A stretch of DNA of 64,000 bases from Bacteroidales bacterium (GTDB lineage Bacteria; Bacteroidota; Bacteroidia; Bacteroidales; ML635J-15). The DNA lies in NCBI GenBank assembly GCA_003249955.1, contig QKHS01000057.1, positions 1-64,000 of the forward strand, in the 5' to 3' direction. Of this stretch, positions 43,129 to 54,086 are shown piece after piece. The notes below the pieces were generated by a model. The model saw only the letters and a program-made list of their open reading frames with translations, was not told the DNA's origin and searched no databases. How positions within the stretch are numbered: the stretch's first letter is position 1; every line of letters starts with the position of its first letter. Made by a program: the position numbers and the translations under genes.

Positions 43129-46100
43129 ATGAGAAGAACTTTATTGATTTTTATGGTATGCTTGTTCAGCACAGCAATTCTTTTTGCCCAGCCTACAGGT
43201 GAAATTCAGAAATTATTGGCCGAAGGAAATGCCGGAGGCGATTATTTTGGTTATTCGGTTGACATGGATGGAGATTATGCTATTGTCGGAGCCTATCAGG
43301 ATGACATTACTGCATCTAATACCGGCAGCGCATATATTTATCATTTTAACGGGTCAGGCTGGGATCAGGTTGGAAAACTTACTGCTTCGGATGCCGCAGC
43401 AGACGATTGGTTCGGCTATTCTGTTTCAATTTCGGGAGATGTTGCAGTGGTTGGCGCTAATCAGGATGATGATATGGGAGCAAATTCCGGTTCTGTTTAT
43501 GTATTTAACAATAATTCGGGAATCTGGTCACAGGTCGCAAAACTTACGGCATCTAACGGACAGGCTAATGATAATTTGGGTTGCTCGGTTGCAATAGAAG
43601 GAGACTATATAATTGCCGGGGCAAAAAATGATGATAATCTGGGACAGAATTCAGGCTCTGCATTTGTCTATCATTATTCTGCCGGAGTATGGGTTCAGGA
43701 AGCAATACTTATTGCATCGGACGGAACACTTTATGATTATTTGGGAACAAGTGTTGATATTTCAGGTAACTATGCAATTGTAGGAACATATTTAAAAGAT
43801 GGAATCGGTGCTGATTCCGGTGCCGCTTACCTTTATCAGAATAATTCCGGTGTCTGGTCTCAGGTTCAAAAACTGGTGCCTGCAGATCTTGCAGCAGGTG
43901 ATCAGTTTGGAATAAGTGTAAGCATATCAGGTGATTACGCTATAGTCGGGGAGAATTATGATGCAGATTTTGGCAATCGTTCAGGCTCTGCATATATTTA
44001 TTATAATAATGCAGGATCGTGGGAAGAAAATTTAAAAATAAATGCTCCGGATGCAAACGAGTATGACGAATTCGGAGTGTCTGTTTCAATTAAAGGCGAT
44101 AATTTGATTGTTGGAGCATCAAGGGAAAATAATACTGGTGTTGCCTGCGGATCATCTTATATTTTTCATAATAATGCCGGTACCTGGTCTTATGAGCAGA
44201 AAATTACCCCGGTTGGAGGTGTTTCAAACCTTTATTTTGCAAGTGCCGTTGCGATTTCAGGTGAAAACTGTATTTCAGGTGCTTACGCAAACCAGACTTA
44301 CGGAAGTTATACCGGTATTTCTTATTTTTACAACAGGAGCGAAGGAGGTTTGAACAACTGGGGCGAAACCGGAAGGGTATTGCCAAACGATGGCTCACAT
44401 GATAATCTTTTGGGTTCAGCAGTTTCTGTTTCCGGTGATTATGCTTTTGTAGGGGCTAAATCTGATGATGATAACGGTGCTTCTACCGGTTCTGTTTTTG
44501 TTTATCACAACACGGGGACAGAATGGGAACAAATTCACAGGTTTTTGGCATCCGATGCTAACGCGGGCGATAACTTCGGAGTATCTGTTTCTGTTTCCGG
44601 CGACTATGCAATTGTTGGTGCAAGCGGAGATGATGATAAAGGTTCTGGTTCAGGATCAGCATACATTTTCAAAAATACTTCAGGAGTATGGGCTCAATAT
44701 GCAAAATTAACTGCCGGTGACGGAGCTGCTGACGATAACTTCGGATTTTCTGTTTCTATTGACGGCGATTATGCAATAATAGGAGCATATGGAGATGATG
44801 ATGTTGCTTTAAATTCCGGTTCGGTCTATGTATTTAAAAATAATGCAGGTGTTTGGTCTCAATATTCAAAACATACAGGATCGACACAGGCTGCATCTGA
44901 TTATTTCGGATATTCTGTTGCTGTATCCGGCGACTATTTTGTAGCAGGTGCTTATAATGATGACAATTTTGGTTCAAATTCCGGTTCTGCATTTATTTTT
45001 AAAAATACTGCCGGAGTCTGGGCTCAGGATGCTTTTATAACAGCTTCGGACGCTGCTGCAAGCGATTACTTTGGTAAAAGCACAGCCGTTTCAGGAAATT
45101 ATGTTGTAATTGGTGCGGCAGGAAATGATGATAACGGAAGTTCGTCAGGCTCCGCTTATGTGTTTTGGAATAATGCAGGTGTCTGGTCACAGCTTTCAAA
45201 ACTAAATGCTTCAGATGCAGCAGCAGGAGATTATTTTGGCTCTTCAGTAAGTGTTTCAGGGTCCAATGTTTTTATCGGTGCTCATCTTGACGATAATTTG
45301 GATTACAGCGTTGGCGCCGCATATTTGTATAGCATTAATGCAGGTGTTGTAAGTCAGACAAATAAGTTTATCCCGTCGGACAAACTAACTTACGGAGCTT
45401 TTGCTCAGGCTGTTTGCATTGACGGAAACATTGCAATAGCAGGTGCTCCTGGTAATTCTACTAACGGAATAAATTCAGGTGCTGCTTTTGTTTTTGGCAT
45501 GATACCTCCGCAAATAACACAGAACCCGGTTGATTTGTCTGCTGCCTGCATTGGCGTTAATGAGCAGTTTTTTGTCTCAGGAAACGGGATTGTTGATTAC
45601 CAATGGCAAATAAGTACTGACGGTGGCGGAAACTGGTCAGATATTACAGAGGCTGCACCATACAGCGGTTCACAGACTGCAGGCCTGAGTGTTACAATTT
45701 CTTCGGGTTTAAATAACAATCTCTATCGTTGTGTTTGTTCCAATACTTTGGGTGATGTTACAAGCGAATCGGCAGAAATAATTATCGAAACGGAATCTCC
45801 GGTAATAAGTTCAACTTATAACGATCAAACGGTTAATGCCAATTCATCATGTCAGGCCTTGCTGCCTGATTATACAGGTTCTCTGACCGCTACCGATAAC
45901 TGTGATTTAAGCCTGAGTATTACCCAATCACCTGTTTCCGGAACAACAATTTCCGGGGCAACAAATCCGGTTACTTTAACTGCAACTGACGATGCCGGTA
46001 ATTATTCCCAGGTAAGTTTTAACGTTGCTGTTGTTGATAATACAAATCCCGTAATCACATCTGTTCACAATGAACAAACATTGAGCGGGAATGCATCTTG

Positions 46101-48300
46101 TCAGGCAAATCTTCCAAGCTATGTATCATCTTTAATTGCAACAGACAATTGTGATACCGGATTAACTGTTACCCAATCTCCTGTTGCCGGAACAATTGTT
46201 TCAGGATCATCAAATACTGTTACGTTAACAGCAACTGACGACAATGGTAATTTTGTCCAGGTATCTTTTAATGTGCTGGTAGAAGATGACACAAATCCAA
46301 CTATTACTTCGACACACAATGATCAGATAATTTCTGCAAATGCTTTATGTCAGGCACTTTTACCTGATTATACATCAACTCTTACAGCTACAGATTATTG
46401 TGATGCCGATTTAACGGTTACACAAAATCCTGTTCCGGGAACTACCGTTTCAGGAGATATCAACACTATAACTTTAAGAGTAACCGATGATGCCGGAAAT
46501 TATTCTGAAGTTTCATTTAACCTTGCTGTAGTGGATAATTCAAACCCTGTTATTACTTCGGTTCACAGTGACCAGACTCTTAATGCAGATGCTTCGTGCC
46601 AGACAATATTACCTGATTATACAAGCAGTTTAACGGCCAGTGATAACTGTGATGCTACTCTTACAGTAACCCAGACCCCGGTTTCAGGAAGTATGATTTC
46701 AGGATCAATAAATACTGTTACACTCAGGGCTACTGATGATAATTCAAATTATGCAGAAGTGTCGTTTAATGTTTCTGTCAGTGATATTACAAATCCGGTA
46801 ATAACATCTGTTCATCCGAATCAAACAGTAATTGCAGATCAGGATTGCCTTTCAGTTATGCCTGACTATACAGGCAGTGTTGTTGCCACTGATAATTGCG
46901 ATTCAGATCTGACAATCACACAAACTCCGGCAGGCGGAACTATAATTTCAAGCGTCAATAATCTGGTAGTGTTAAGAGCAGCCGACGATGCCGGAAACTA
47001 TGCCCAGGTAAGTTTTTATGTTGCAATTGTTGATAATACAGCTCCGGTTATTACCTCAGTGCATAACGATCAGGTATTAAGCGATGAATCAAACTGTGAA
47101 GCAAGTCTTCCTGATTATACTGTTGATGTTGTTGCAAGTGATAACTGCGAGCCGTTTCTTGTTATATCTCAGTTCCCGGTTGCAGGTACAATGATATCGG
47201 GCTCCAACAATACTGTAACTTTAAGTGTTGCCGATAATGTCGGGAATACATCACAGGTTAATTTTAATGTTGCAGTTCAGGATAATTCAAATCCTGTAAT
47301 AACTTCAGTTCATAATGATCAGACTCTGGAAGCGGTTGCTGATTGTGAAGCCGCTTTACCCGACTATACTTCTTATGTTATTGCAAGTGATAACTGTGAT
47401 TCTGACCTGGTAATTACACAGTCTCCGATTGCAGGAACTTTGGTTTCGGGAGCATCTAATAATGTTACATTAACTGTGGCAGACGGAACCGGAAATTTTG
47501 CTCAGGTATCGTTTAACGTTGTTGTTACGGATAACTCAGGTCCCCAGATTACTTCTGTTCATAACGATCAGACTCTGGAAGTAAATACAGATTGCGAAGC
47601 ATTCCTGCCTGATTTTACCGGCTCAATAACAGCAACAGACAATTGCAGTACAAATATTTCTTATTCTCAGTCTCCGGTTGCAGGAACTCAGATTTCAGGA
47701 GCTGTAAATGTTGTAACTCTGACAGCAGAAGACGAGGGTGGTAATGTCTCTCAGCTTATGTTTAATGTTGAAGTTGTGGATATTATCAATCCTACAATTG
47801 TATGTGCCGAGAATCAGGTAATAAATCTGGCTGAAGGACAGAATGTTTATACTGTTTCAGGAAATGAATTTAATCCTGTCTCAACTGAAGACAACTGTGG
47901 TGTGGCAAGCGTAGAAAATGATTTTAACAATTCTAACACTTTAGCCGGAGCAGAGTTGCCAGTAGGCACAACCACTATTGTCTGGACAGTTACCGACAAT
48001 GTCGGAAATACAGAAACCTGCTCAACCGATTTTACTGTAAATATTTTTGTAGGAAATACAGATTTGACAGAAGCAGAGATATTAATCTATCCGAACCCTA
48101 CAGGTGGAATATTGACAGTCGAAAATGCGGAAAATTATAAAATGGAATTGACAGACATGAGTGGCCGCATAATTACAGGCTATGATAAAATATCTGATGT
48201 TAACATAAAACTGGACCTTACCGGGTTACCGGGTGGAATATACATGCTGAAATTGTCAAACGACAGCAGGTCTGTAGTTGAAAGAATAGTAGTAGAATAA
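43129..48300 (+). CDS. Giant T9SS-secreted FG-GAP and HYR-like repeat protein
   Basis: A 1,723-residue secreted protein. After a signal peptide ending near LFAQP, residues about 20-790 hold roughly thirteen FG-GAP-like units of 57-60 residues (ASDAAAGDYFGSSVSVSGDYAIVGAYGDDD...GSAYVF), probably one or two beta-propellers. An Ig-like region follows (790-885), then eight HYR-like repeats of about 83 residues from near 889, each with DNTNPVITSVHNDQTL..C.A.LPDYT..ATDNCD, and one different HYR unit (1552-1640). The end (ILIYPNPTGGIL...GGIYMLKLSND) is a type A T9SS sorting domain. Paired cysteines in each unit can form disulfides. Probably a surface adhesin or structural protein. Confidence 0.92.
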   Translation: MRRTLLIFMVCLFSTAILFAQPTGEIQKLLAEGNAGGDYFGYSVDMDGDYAIVGAYQDDITASNTGSAYIYHFNGSGWDQVGKLTASDAAADDWFGYSVSISGDVAVVGANQDDDMGANSGSVYVFNNNSGIWSQVAKLTASNGQANDNLGCSVAIEGDYIIAGAKNDDNLGQNSGSAFVYHYSAGVWVQEAILIASDGTLYDYLGTSVDISGNYAIVGTYLKDGIGADSGAAYLYQNNSGVWSQVQKLVPADLAAGDQFGISVSISGDYAIVGENYDADFGNRSGSAYIYYNNAGSWEENLKINAPDANEYDEFGVSVSIKGDNLIVGASRENNTGVACGSSYIFHNNAGTWSYEQKITPVGGVSNLYFASAVAISGENCISGAYANQTYGSYTGISYFYNRSEGGLNNWGETGRVLPNDGSHDNLLGSAVSVSGDYAFVGAKSDDDNGASTGSVFVYHNTGTEWEQIHRFLASDANAGDNFGVSVSVSGDYAIVGASGDDDKGSGSGSAYIFKNTSGVWAQYAKLTAGDGAADDNFGFSVSIDGDYAIIGAYGDDDVALNSGSVYVFKNNAGVWSQYSKHTGSTQAASDYFGYSVAVSGDYFVAGAYNDDNFGSNSGSAFIFKNTAGVWAQDAFITASDAAASDYFGKSTAVSGNYVVIGAAGNDDNGSSSGSAYVFWNNAGVWSQLSKLNASDAAAGDYFGSSVSVSGSNVFIGAHLDDNLDYSVGAAYLYSINAGVVSQTNKFIPSDKLTYGAFAQAVCIDGNIAIAGAPGNSTNGINSGAAFVFGMIPPQITQNPVDLSAACIGVNEQFFVSGNGIVDYQWQISTDGGGNWSDITEAAPYSGSQTAGLSVTISSGLNNNLYRCVCSNTLGDVTSESAEIIIETESPVISSTYNDQTVNANSSCQALLPDYTGSLTATDNCDLSLSITQSPVSGTTISGATNPVTLTATDDAGNYSQVSFNVAVVDNTNPVITSVHNEQTLSGNASCQANLPSYVSSLIATDNCDTGLTVTQSPVAGTIVSGSSNTVTLTATDDNGNFVQVSFNVLVEDDTNPTITSTHNDQIISANALCQALLPDYTSTLTATDYCDADLTVTQNPVPGTTVSGDINTITLRVTDDAGNYSEVSFNLAVVDNSNPVITSVHSDQTLNADASCQTILPDYTSSLTASDNCDATLTVTQTPVSGSMISGSINTVTLRATDDNSNYAEVSFNVSVSDITNPVITSVHPNQTVIADQDCLSVMPDYTGSVVATDNCDSDLTITQTPAGGTIISSVNNLVVLRAADDAGNYAQVSFYVAIVDNTAPVITSVHNDQVLSDESNCEASLPDYTVDVVASDNCEPFLVISQFPVAGTMISGSNNTVTLSVADNVGNTSQVNFNVAVQDNSNPVITSVHNDQTLEAVADCEAALPDYTSYVIASDNCDSDLVITQSPIAGTLVSGASNNVTLTVADGTGNFAQVSFNVVVTDNSGPQITSVHNDQTLEVNTDCEAFLPDFTGSITATDNCSTNISYSQSPVAGTQISGAVNVVTLTAEDEGGNVSQLMFNVEVVDIINPTIVCAENQVINLAEGQNVYTVSGNEFNPVSTEDNCGVASVENDFNNSNTLAGAELPVGTTTIVWTVTDNVGNTETCSTDFTVNIFVGNTDLTEAEILIYPNPTGGILTVENAENYKMELTDMSGRIITGYDKISDVNIKLDLTGLPGGIYMLKLSNDSRSVVERIVVE

Positions 48301-48320
48301 AAATAAATAAAAACTCAATA

Positions 48321-51300
48321 ATGATGAAAAAGAAAAGTGAAATTTCGGAACAATTGCCGGGTTGTTATCGCTCTGATGCAATTCTGCAAATAGAGAAAAG
48401 TATTGACATTATAAGAAAGAAAATTCTGATAGCCGGCGGAGTTTTAGCTTTGAGCCTTTTAAGTTTAGGCTTAAGTGCACAGACTTTTGGCAATCAAAAA
48501 ATACTTACATATTCAGGGATTGCCAATCTGGATGTGGGTCAGCTTTCGTCGCCTGTATTTTTAGATATTGACAATGATGAAGATGACGATCTTATAGTTG
48601 GAGAGAAGAATGGAAATGTAAAGATTTTTACAAATGACGGGAATAATAATTTTAGTTTTAGCGGGAATTTAAAAGCTGACGGGGTCAACATCAAGGTATT
48701 GGACTTTGCAGCTCCTGCTTTTGCAGATATAGACGGAGATGGTGACCAGGATTTGTTTCTGGGTTCATCTGGCGGTAACATCAATTATTATTATAACGAT
48801 GGTAACGGTAATTTCTCATCACAGGGGCTTTTGCAGGCCGACGGAACTAATCTGGATGTAGGAAACTGGAGTAATCCTGTATTTATGGATATGGACAATG
48901 ACAGCGATTTGGATTTATATGTGGGTTGTCATGAAGGTGTTGTTCTGATTTATTCAAACAGCGGCTCAGGAAGTTTTAGCTTTGTTGATACTCTAAGAAG
49001 TGCCGGGCTGGTTATTGACGGAGGACTAAGAGTTGCACCATCTTTTGCCGACCTGGATTCAGATAATGATCTGGATTTATATCTTGGAAACTATGATGGT
49101 GTAATACAGATTTATATGAATGACGGAGCGGGGAATTATAGTTTGTCTGGAAATATGCAGGTAGGCCCTTCCAATATTCAGGTTGATAATAATGCCGTTC
49201 CTGAGTTTGCAGATATTGACGGAGACGGGGATTTGGATTTATATGTAGGAAGTATGTCGGGCGAACTGACTTATTATCAGAATACAGGTTCAGGTACTTT
49301 TGCCTATATCGGTAAATTGCAGTCAGAAGGTGGAGAAGTTTTCGGCAGATATATTTCGCCTGTTTTTGAAGATATTGACGGAGATGGAGATTCTGACCTG
49401 ATAATAGGTGATTTTGACGGGAGTGTTAAACTGTTCATTAATAATGGCAGCGGTAAATTTTATTATGATGATTATTTACAGGCAGGTGGAACAAATATAA
49501 ATGTAGGCTTGTATGCGGCTCCTGCATTCGCAGATATTGACGGCGACGGTGACAGAGATCTTTATATTGGAGGTGTTGATGGGAAAGTAAAAGTTTATAT
49601 CAACAACGGGAGCGGAGCTTATGCCTATGCAGGTTTTTTGCAGGCAGACGGAACCGATATTTTTGTTACAAATTTCTCTACCCCGTGCTTTGTCGATATT
49701 GACGGAGACAATGATATGGATCTGGCTATAGGAAACAATCCCGGGAATATTGCACTTTATACAAATATAAACGGCTTGTTTACTTTTGCAGGAAACATTC
49801 AGGCCGGAGGAGTTGATATTGATGCCGGGGCTTATGTTAATCCACGTTTTGCCGATCTGGATAATGATTCGGACATGGATTTGTATATCGGAGAATATAT
49901 GGGGGTAGTTAAACAGTATTTAAATGATGGAAACGGTGTGTTTACAGCTTCTGCCGATGTTCAGGCATTTGCGGCAACAATAGATGTTGGCAGTAGGGCA
50001 ATGCCATATTTTGCAAATATTAACGGCGTTTGCGGAACAGACCTGTATATTGGGGAACAAAACGGGATTATTTACTACTATATAAACGATGTTACAGCTC
50101 CGGTAATAACATCTGTTATGGAAGACCAGGTAATTGATGCCGGAGATGATTGTGAGGCTGCATTGCCGGATTATACTGCCGGAGTCACAGCAACCGATAA
50201 TTGTAGTACAAACTTTACTGTAACACAAACTCCTGTTGCCGGGGTAAAAGTTTCAGGGTCTTATAATGAGGTTACATTAACACTCAGAGATGACGCCGAT
50301 AATCAGGACCAGATTGTATTTTATGTTTCGGTTCATGATCATACAAGCCCTGTAATAACATCATTGTACGAAGATCAGATAATTGTTGAAGAAGGAAACT
50401 GTCAGGCACAGTTACCGGATTACAGGGATGAGGTTACATTTAACGATAACTGCGGAGGAGATTATTATATAACACAGACTCCTTCCCACGGAACAGTAAT
50501 TTCCGGCAATGAAAATATTGTAACACTTAAGGTTTTCGATGCTGCAAATAATTTTTCCGAAGTTTCGTTCAATGTTGCTGTAGGAGATGATACAAATCCG
50601 GAGATAACCTCTGTGCATTCTGATAAAACATTGGAAGCAGAGGAGGATTGTCAGGCAGTTTTACCTGATTATACAGATGAACTTATAGCTACGGATAATT
50701 GTGATTCAAATCCTGTTTATTCACAACTACCTCCTGCCGGGACTGCTGTTTCAGGTTCTGTTAATACAGTATCTTTGATTGTAACTGACAGTTACGGAAA
50801 CGAGGCTAGTGTGGAATTTAACGTTGCAGTTGAAGATCATTCAAATCCTGCTATAACTTCGGATCATAATGATCAGGTTCTGGAAGCAGTTGCAAATTGT
50901 GAAGCTGAGTTGCCGGATTACACTGCAGATGTTGTTGCTACAGATAATTGTTTATCAGGTCTGGTAATCTCACAATCTCCGCTTGCCGGCACAATTATAT
51001 CCGGAAATTCTAATAACGTTACACTTACAGCTACTGATGGGGCGGGAAATTTTGATCAGATTGAATTTAATGTCGCTGTTGAGGATCATACAAATCCAAC
51101 AATTGCCTGTGTCGAAAATCAGGTAATAAATCTTGCCGAAGGACAAAATTTTTATACTGTTTCAGGAATGGAATTTAATCCTGTTTCAATTGAAGATAAT
51201 TGTGGGGTGGCAACTGTCGAGAATGATTTTAATAATTCAGAGTCGCTAGGATCTGCTGAATTACCGGTGGGAATTACAACAATAGTATGGACGGTTACAG

Positions 51301-51605
51301 ACAATAACGGCAATACTGAAACATGTAGTTTTGAAGTTAGTGTTAATGTGTTTGTGATGTCAGAACTACAGAGTTTAGCTGAGATAAGCATTTACCCGAA
51401 TCCGGCCATGGATTATCTGGTTATTGAAAATGCTGCAGACACAAATATTCAGATAACAGATGTTTTCGGAAGAGTTGTTGCAGAACTATACTCTGATCAG
51501 CAATCTGTTGTTGATGTGGATTTATCAGGACTTGCACCGGGAGCCTATTTGGTTAAACTCGACAAATCAGGAAATCAAACAAATTTAAGATTCATAAAAA
51601 ATTAG
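48321..51605 (+). CDS. T9SS-secreted VCBS/FG-GAP and HYR-like repeat protein
   Basis: A 1,094-residue protein, 20 nt after the previous gene. Residues about 60-590 hold about ten VCBS/FG-GAP units with calcium loops such as FADIDGDGDLDLYVG. Four HYR-like repeats (from 589) match those of the neighbour, and a last HYR unit (from 922) is nearly identical to its equivalent there. A type A T9SS domain (ISIYPNPAMDYL...PGAYLVKLDKSG) ends it. The N-terminus is odd: about 35 polar residues precede the hydrophobic segment KKILIAGGVLALSLLSLGLSAQ, so the true start may be later. Likely co-transcribed with the gene before it. Confidence 0.92.
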   Translation: MMKKKSEISEQLPGCYRSDAILQIEKSIDIIRKKILIAGGVLALSLLSLGLSAQTFGNQKILTYSGIANLDVGQLSSPVFLDIDNDEDDDLIVGEKNGNVKIFTNDGNNNFSFSGNLKADGVNIKVLDFAAPAFADIDGDGDQDLFLGSSGGNINYYYNDGNGNFSSQGLLQADGTNLDVGNWSNPVFMDMDNDSDLDLYVGCHEGVVLIYSNSGSGSFSFVDTLRSAGLVIDGGLRVAPSFADLDSDNDLDLYLGNYDGVIQIYMNDGAGNYSLSGNMQVGPSNIQVDNNAVPEFADIDGDGDLDLYVGSMSGELTYYQNTGSGTFAYIGKLQSEGGEVFGRYISPVFEDIDGDGDSDLIIGDFDGSVKLFINNGSGKFYYDDYLQAGGTNINVGLYAAPAFADIDGDGDRDLYIGGVDGKVKVYINNGSGAYAYAGFLQADGTDIFVTNFSTPCFVDIDGDNDMDLAIGNNPGNIALYTNINGLFTFAGNIQAGGVDIDAGAYVNPRFADLDNDSDMDLYIGEYMGVVKQYLNDGNGVFTASADVQAFAATIDVGSRAMPYFANINGVCGTDLYIGEQNGIIYYYINDVTAPVITSVMEDQVIDAGDDCEAALPDYTAGVTATDNCSTNFTVTQTPVAGVKVSGSYNEVTLTLRDDADNQDQIVFYVSVHDHTSPVITSLYEDQIIVEEGNCQAQLPDYRDEVTFNDNCGGDYYITQTPSHGTVISGNENIVTLKVFDAANNFSEVSFNVAVGDDTNPEITSVHSDKTLEAEEDCQAVLPDYTDELIATDNCDSNPVYSQLPPAGTAVSGSVNTVSLIVTDSYGNEASVEFNVAVEDHSNPAITSDHNDQVLEAVANCEAELPDYTADVVATDNCLSGLVISQSPLAGTIISGNSNNVTLTATDGAGNFDQIEFNVAVEDHTNPTIACVENQVINLAEGQNFYTVSGMEFNPVSIEDNCGVATVENDFNNSESLGSAELPVGITTIVWTVTDNNGNTETCSFEVSVNVFVMSELQSLAEISIYPNPAMDYLVIENAADTNIQITDVFGRVVAELYSDQQSVVDVDLSGLAPGAYLVKLDKSGNQTNLRFIKN

Positions 51606-51624
51606 CTTTTTCCTAATTTTCATT

Positions 51625-51658
51625 AAAAGGTGCTGTTCGCGAGGGTGGCACCTTTTTT
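51625..51658 (+). terminator. Terminator after the two repeat-protein genes
   Basis: AAAAGGTGC...GCACCTTTTTT hairpin, 20 nt beyond the stop codon. A 9-bp stem with a T-run. Confidence 0.88.
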
Positions 51659-51794
51659 ATTGAAAGTTGTTTTCACAACAATGTAAATAGCATAAAAATA
51701 AGTATGAGATTTTGTTTTTATAATTTCTGAAAAAACAAAATTTTTTTATATTACCTTTTTGTTTTAATTTTGAAAAGTATCTAAAAAAAATAAG

Positions 51795-54071
51795 ATGAGA
51801 GACTGTATTAAAGGATTCTTATTGTTTGCAGCAGTTTTAACTTTCGGTTTTTCACCTAAGGTCAATGCATGTACAGGTAGCATTCTAACCGGAAACATCA
51901 ATCCTGACGAATCATGGCAATTAATTGAGAATGTAGAAGCCGGTTCACGTTTTACATTTACCATGGGAGAAAATGAAGTTATTATTTTTTCGTTTTGTCG
52001 GGGAGGGGCTTCATATTTAAACAATCCGGTGGTTGAAATTGGAAATGCGGATGGTACAGACACATATGCATCAAATGATGATCACTGTGGTTACGGATCA
52101 GAACTTATATGGGTGTGCCCGGCCACAGACACATATTCTGTTAGTTTTTACCAGTTTGGCTGTATTGCAGATTCCATTGCATTAGGAACGGTTTCTTATA
52201 AGTTTTTAATAACACCAACTGAACAGGATTGTTTGGGAGCAATTCAATTATGTACGGAGTATTATGAAGATACTGTTTCTCATAGCGGTTCAGGAAATTA
52301 TTATGATATCTTTAATTTTAATGAACAGGATAGCATGGCTGTAGCAACTAATAATTGTCCTAATTGTTTGGTTACCGGAGAAAGAAATTGTCAATGGTTT
52401 ACTTTTTCTGTTCAACAAGGGGGATATCTCAGATTTACTATTGATCCGTTTTCAGACAATGATGATTATGACTGGGCCTTGTACAGTCTTAACAATGGAG
52501 TTACATGCGAAGATTTAGTTTATCCTTATGAAAATCCTCCGGTTAGTTGTAATTATTCATATATGCAAAACGGGACCGGTAATACCGGAATAGATTCGGG
52601 GCCTGAAACTTGTCAGGGGCCTGTGGCAGATATGGGCTTTAATTCAGACTTGTATGTAGCTACGGGGGAGAAATATGCACTTGTAATATCAAACTTTTCC
52701 AGTTCGCAAAACGGGTTTTCGCTGGATTTTAGCGAAAGTACAGCAGATATAACAGATACTGTCCCACCTGCTTTAGAAGATATAATTTACCCCTTACAGT
52801 GTGGCTCCACATCAATTTCATTACAGTTTAGCGAGTTAATTCTTTGCAGCAGTGTTCAAACAACAGATTTTGTTTTAACCGGTCCGGGAGGCGTTTATGA
52901 AATATCTCAGGTTTATAGCCTGATGAGTATGACTGTATCTGCAAATACGTATTCGGGTACATGGTATGATGATGTATGGACCTTACAGTTTAATGATATT
53001 CCTCTGCCAACCGGAGATTATGTTTTAACTTTGAATGAAAACAGTGTTTCGGATAAATGTGGAAATACAAACGAAACTGCAGAGATAAGTTTTTCGGTTG
53101 ATTGTGTAGATTCTTTTATTTTGACAATAAATATAAACGGGGAAGGAAGTGTTAATGTTAATGGGATTGAATATTCAGAACCAATTACTGTTATTGAAGG
53201 TACAGAGCTTTCTTTAGAAGCAATTGCTCAGGACGGATGGCAATTTGAATCCTGGACGGGAGATTTAACAGGCAGCCTGAGTTCTGAAAATCTGGTAATT
53301 GGTGCAGATAAAACTATAACAGCAAACTTTGGTGAAATGCCGCCTGAAATATATAATTTAACAGTATTTTATTCAGGATCCGGAGTTGTAAATGTTAACG
53401 GTGAATTATATTCATCTGTGATGTCTTTTGAAGAGGGAACTATTGTTGAAATGTTTGCAATACCTGATGCCGGTTGGGAATTTGATCATTGGGAGACTGA
53501 TTTGTCAGGCAATATAAATCCTGAACAGCTACTGATAGATACGTACAAAGTTGTAACTGCAGTTTTTACAGAGATTCCGGTTCCAGAATACATTCTTAGC
53601 ATAGATATTATTGGAGAGGGAGTCGTAAACGTAGATGGTGTTGATTATACAGAACAGTTATTAATACAGGAGGGAACAGAAAAAAGTCTCACAGCCATAC
53701 CTGCTGAAAATTGGATGTTTTCGACATGGTCTGGAGATCTTTCAGGAAATACAAATCCTGAAACAATCTTAATTGATGCAAATAAAAATGTGATAGTTAC
53801 ATTTTTGAATATATCATATATTCAGTACCCGGAAGAAAATGCAACTATTACGGTTTCGCCAAATCCATTTGCAAATAAGCTTGAGATAAAATCATACGGA
53901 GACTGTGCATTGAAGCAATATCAGGTAATTAATTCTGCCGGACAAATAGTTTTAACAGGAAGTTTATACGAAGAAACTTCAATAAATACAGAATGCCTGA
54001 CTCAAGGGATCTATTTTCTTAAAATCCTGAATGACAGTTTTTTAAATACATTTAAAATTGTGAAAGAATAA
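51795..54071 (+). CDS. T9SS-secreted protein with InlB-B-like repeats
   Basis: A 758-residue secreted protein with a signal peptide ending near VNACTG. Residues about 25-320 are a cysteine-rich region resembling pre-peptidase or gliding-associated domains. About 322-440 is an SbsA-type Ig domain (PPALEDIIYPLQCGSTSISLQFSELI...). Three divergent InlB B-repeats of about 75 residues follow (LTININGEGSVNVNGIEYSEPI...GWQFESWTGDL, and two more). The end VSPNPFANKLEIKSYG...GIYFLKILND is a type A T9SS sorting domain. Surface or released adhesin is the likely role. Its own promoter lies after the preceding terminator. Confidence 0.9.
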   Translation: MRDCIKGFLLFAAVLTFGFSPKVNACTGSILTGNINPDESWQLIENVEAGSRFTFTMGENEVIIFSFCRGGASYLNNPVVEIGNADGTDTYASNDDHCGYGSELIWVCPATDTYSVSFYQFGCIADSIALGTVSYKFLITPTEQDCLGAIQLCTEYYEDTVSHSGSGNYYDIFNFNEQDSMAVATNNCPNCLVTGERNCQWFTFSVQQGGYLRFTIDPFSDNDDYDWALYSLNNGVTCEDLVYPYENPPVSCNYSYMQNGTGNTGIDSGPETCQGPVADMGFNSDLYVATGEKYALVISNFSSSQNGFSLDFSESTADITDTVPPALEDIIYPLQCGSTSISLQFSELILCSSVQTTDFVLTGPGGVYEISQVYSLMSMTVSANTYSGTWYDDVWTLQFNDIPLPTGDYVLTLNENSVSDKCGNTNETAEISFSVDCVDSFILTININGEGSVNVNGIEYSEPITVIEGTELSLEAIAQDGWQFESWTGDLTGSLSSENLVIGADKTITANFGEMPPEIYNLTVFYSGSGVVNVNGELYSSVMSFEEGTIVEMFAIPDAGWEFDHWETDLSGNINPEQLLIDTYKVVTAVFTEIPVPEYILSIDIIGEGVVNVDGVDYTEQLLIQEGTEKSLTAIPAENWMFSTWSGDLSGNTNPETILIDANKNVIVTFLNISYIQYPEENATITVSPNPFANKLEIKSYGDCALKQYQVINSAGQIVLTGSLYEETSINTECLTQGIYFLKILNDSFLNTFKIVKE

Positions 54072-54086
54072 ACTTTTAATAATATT

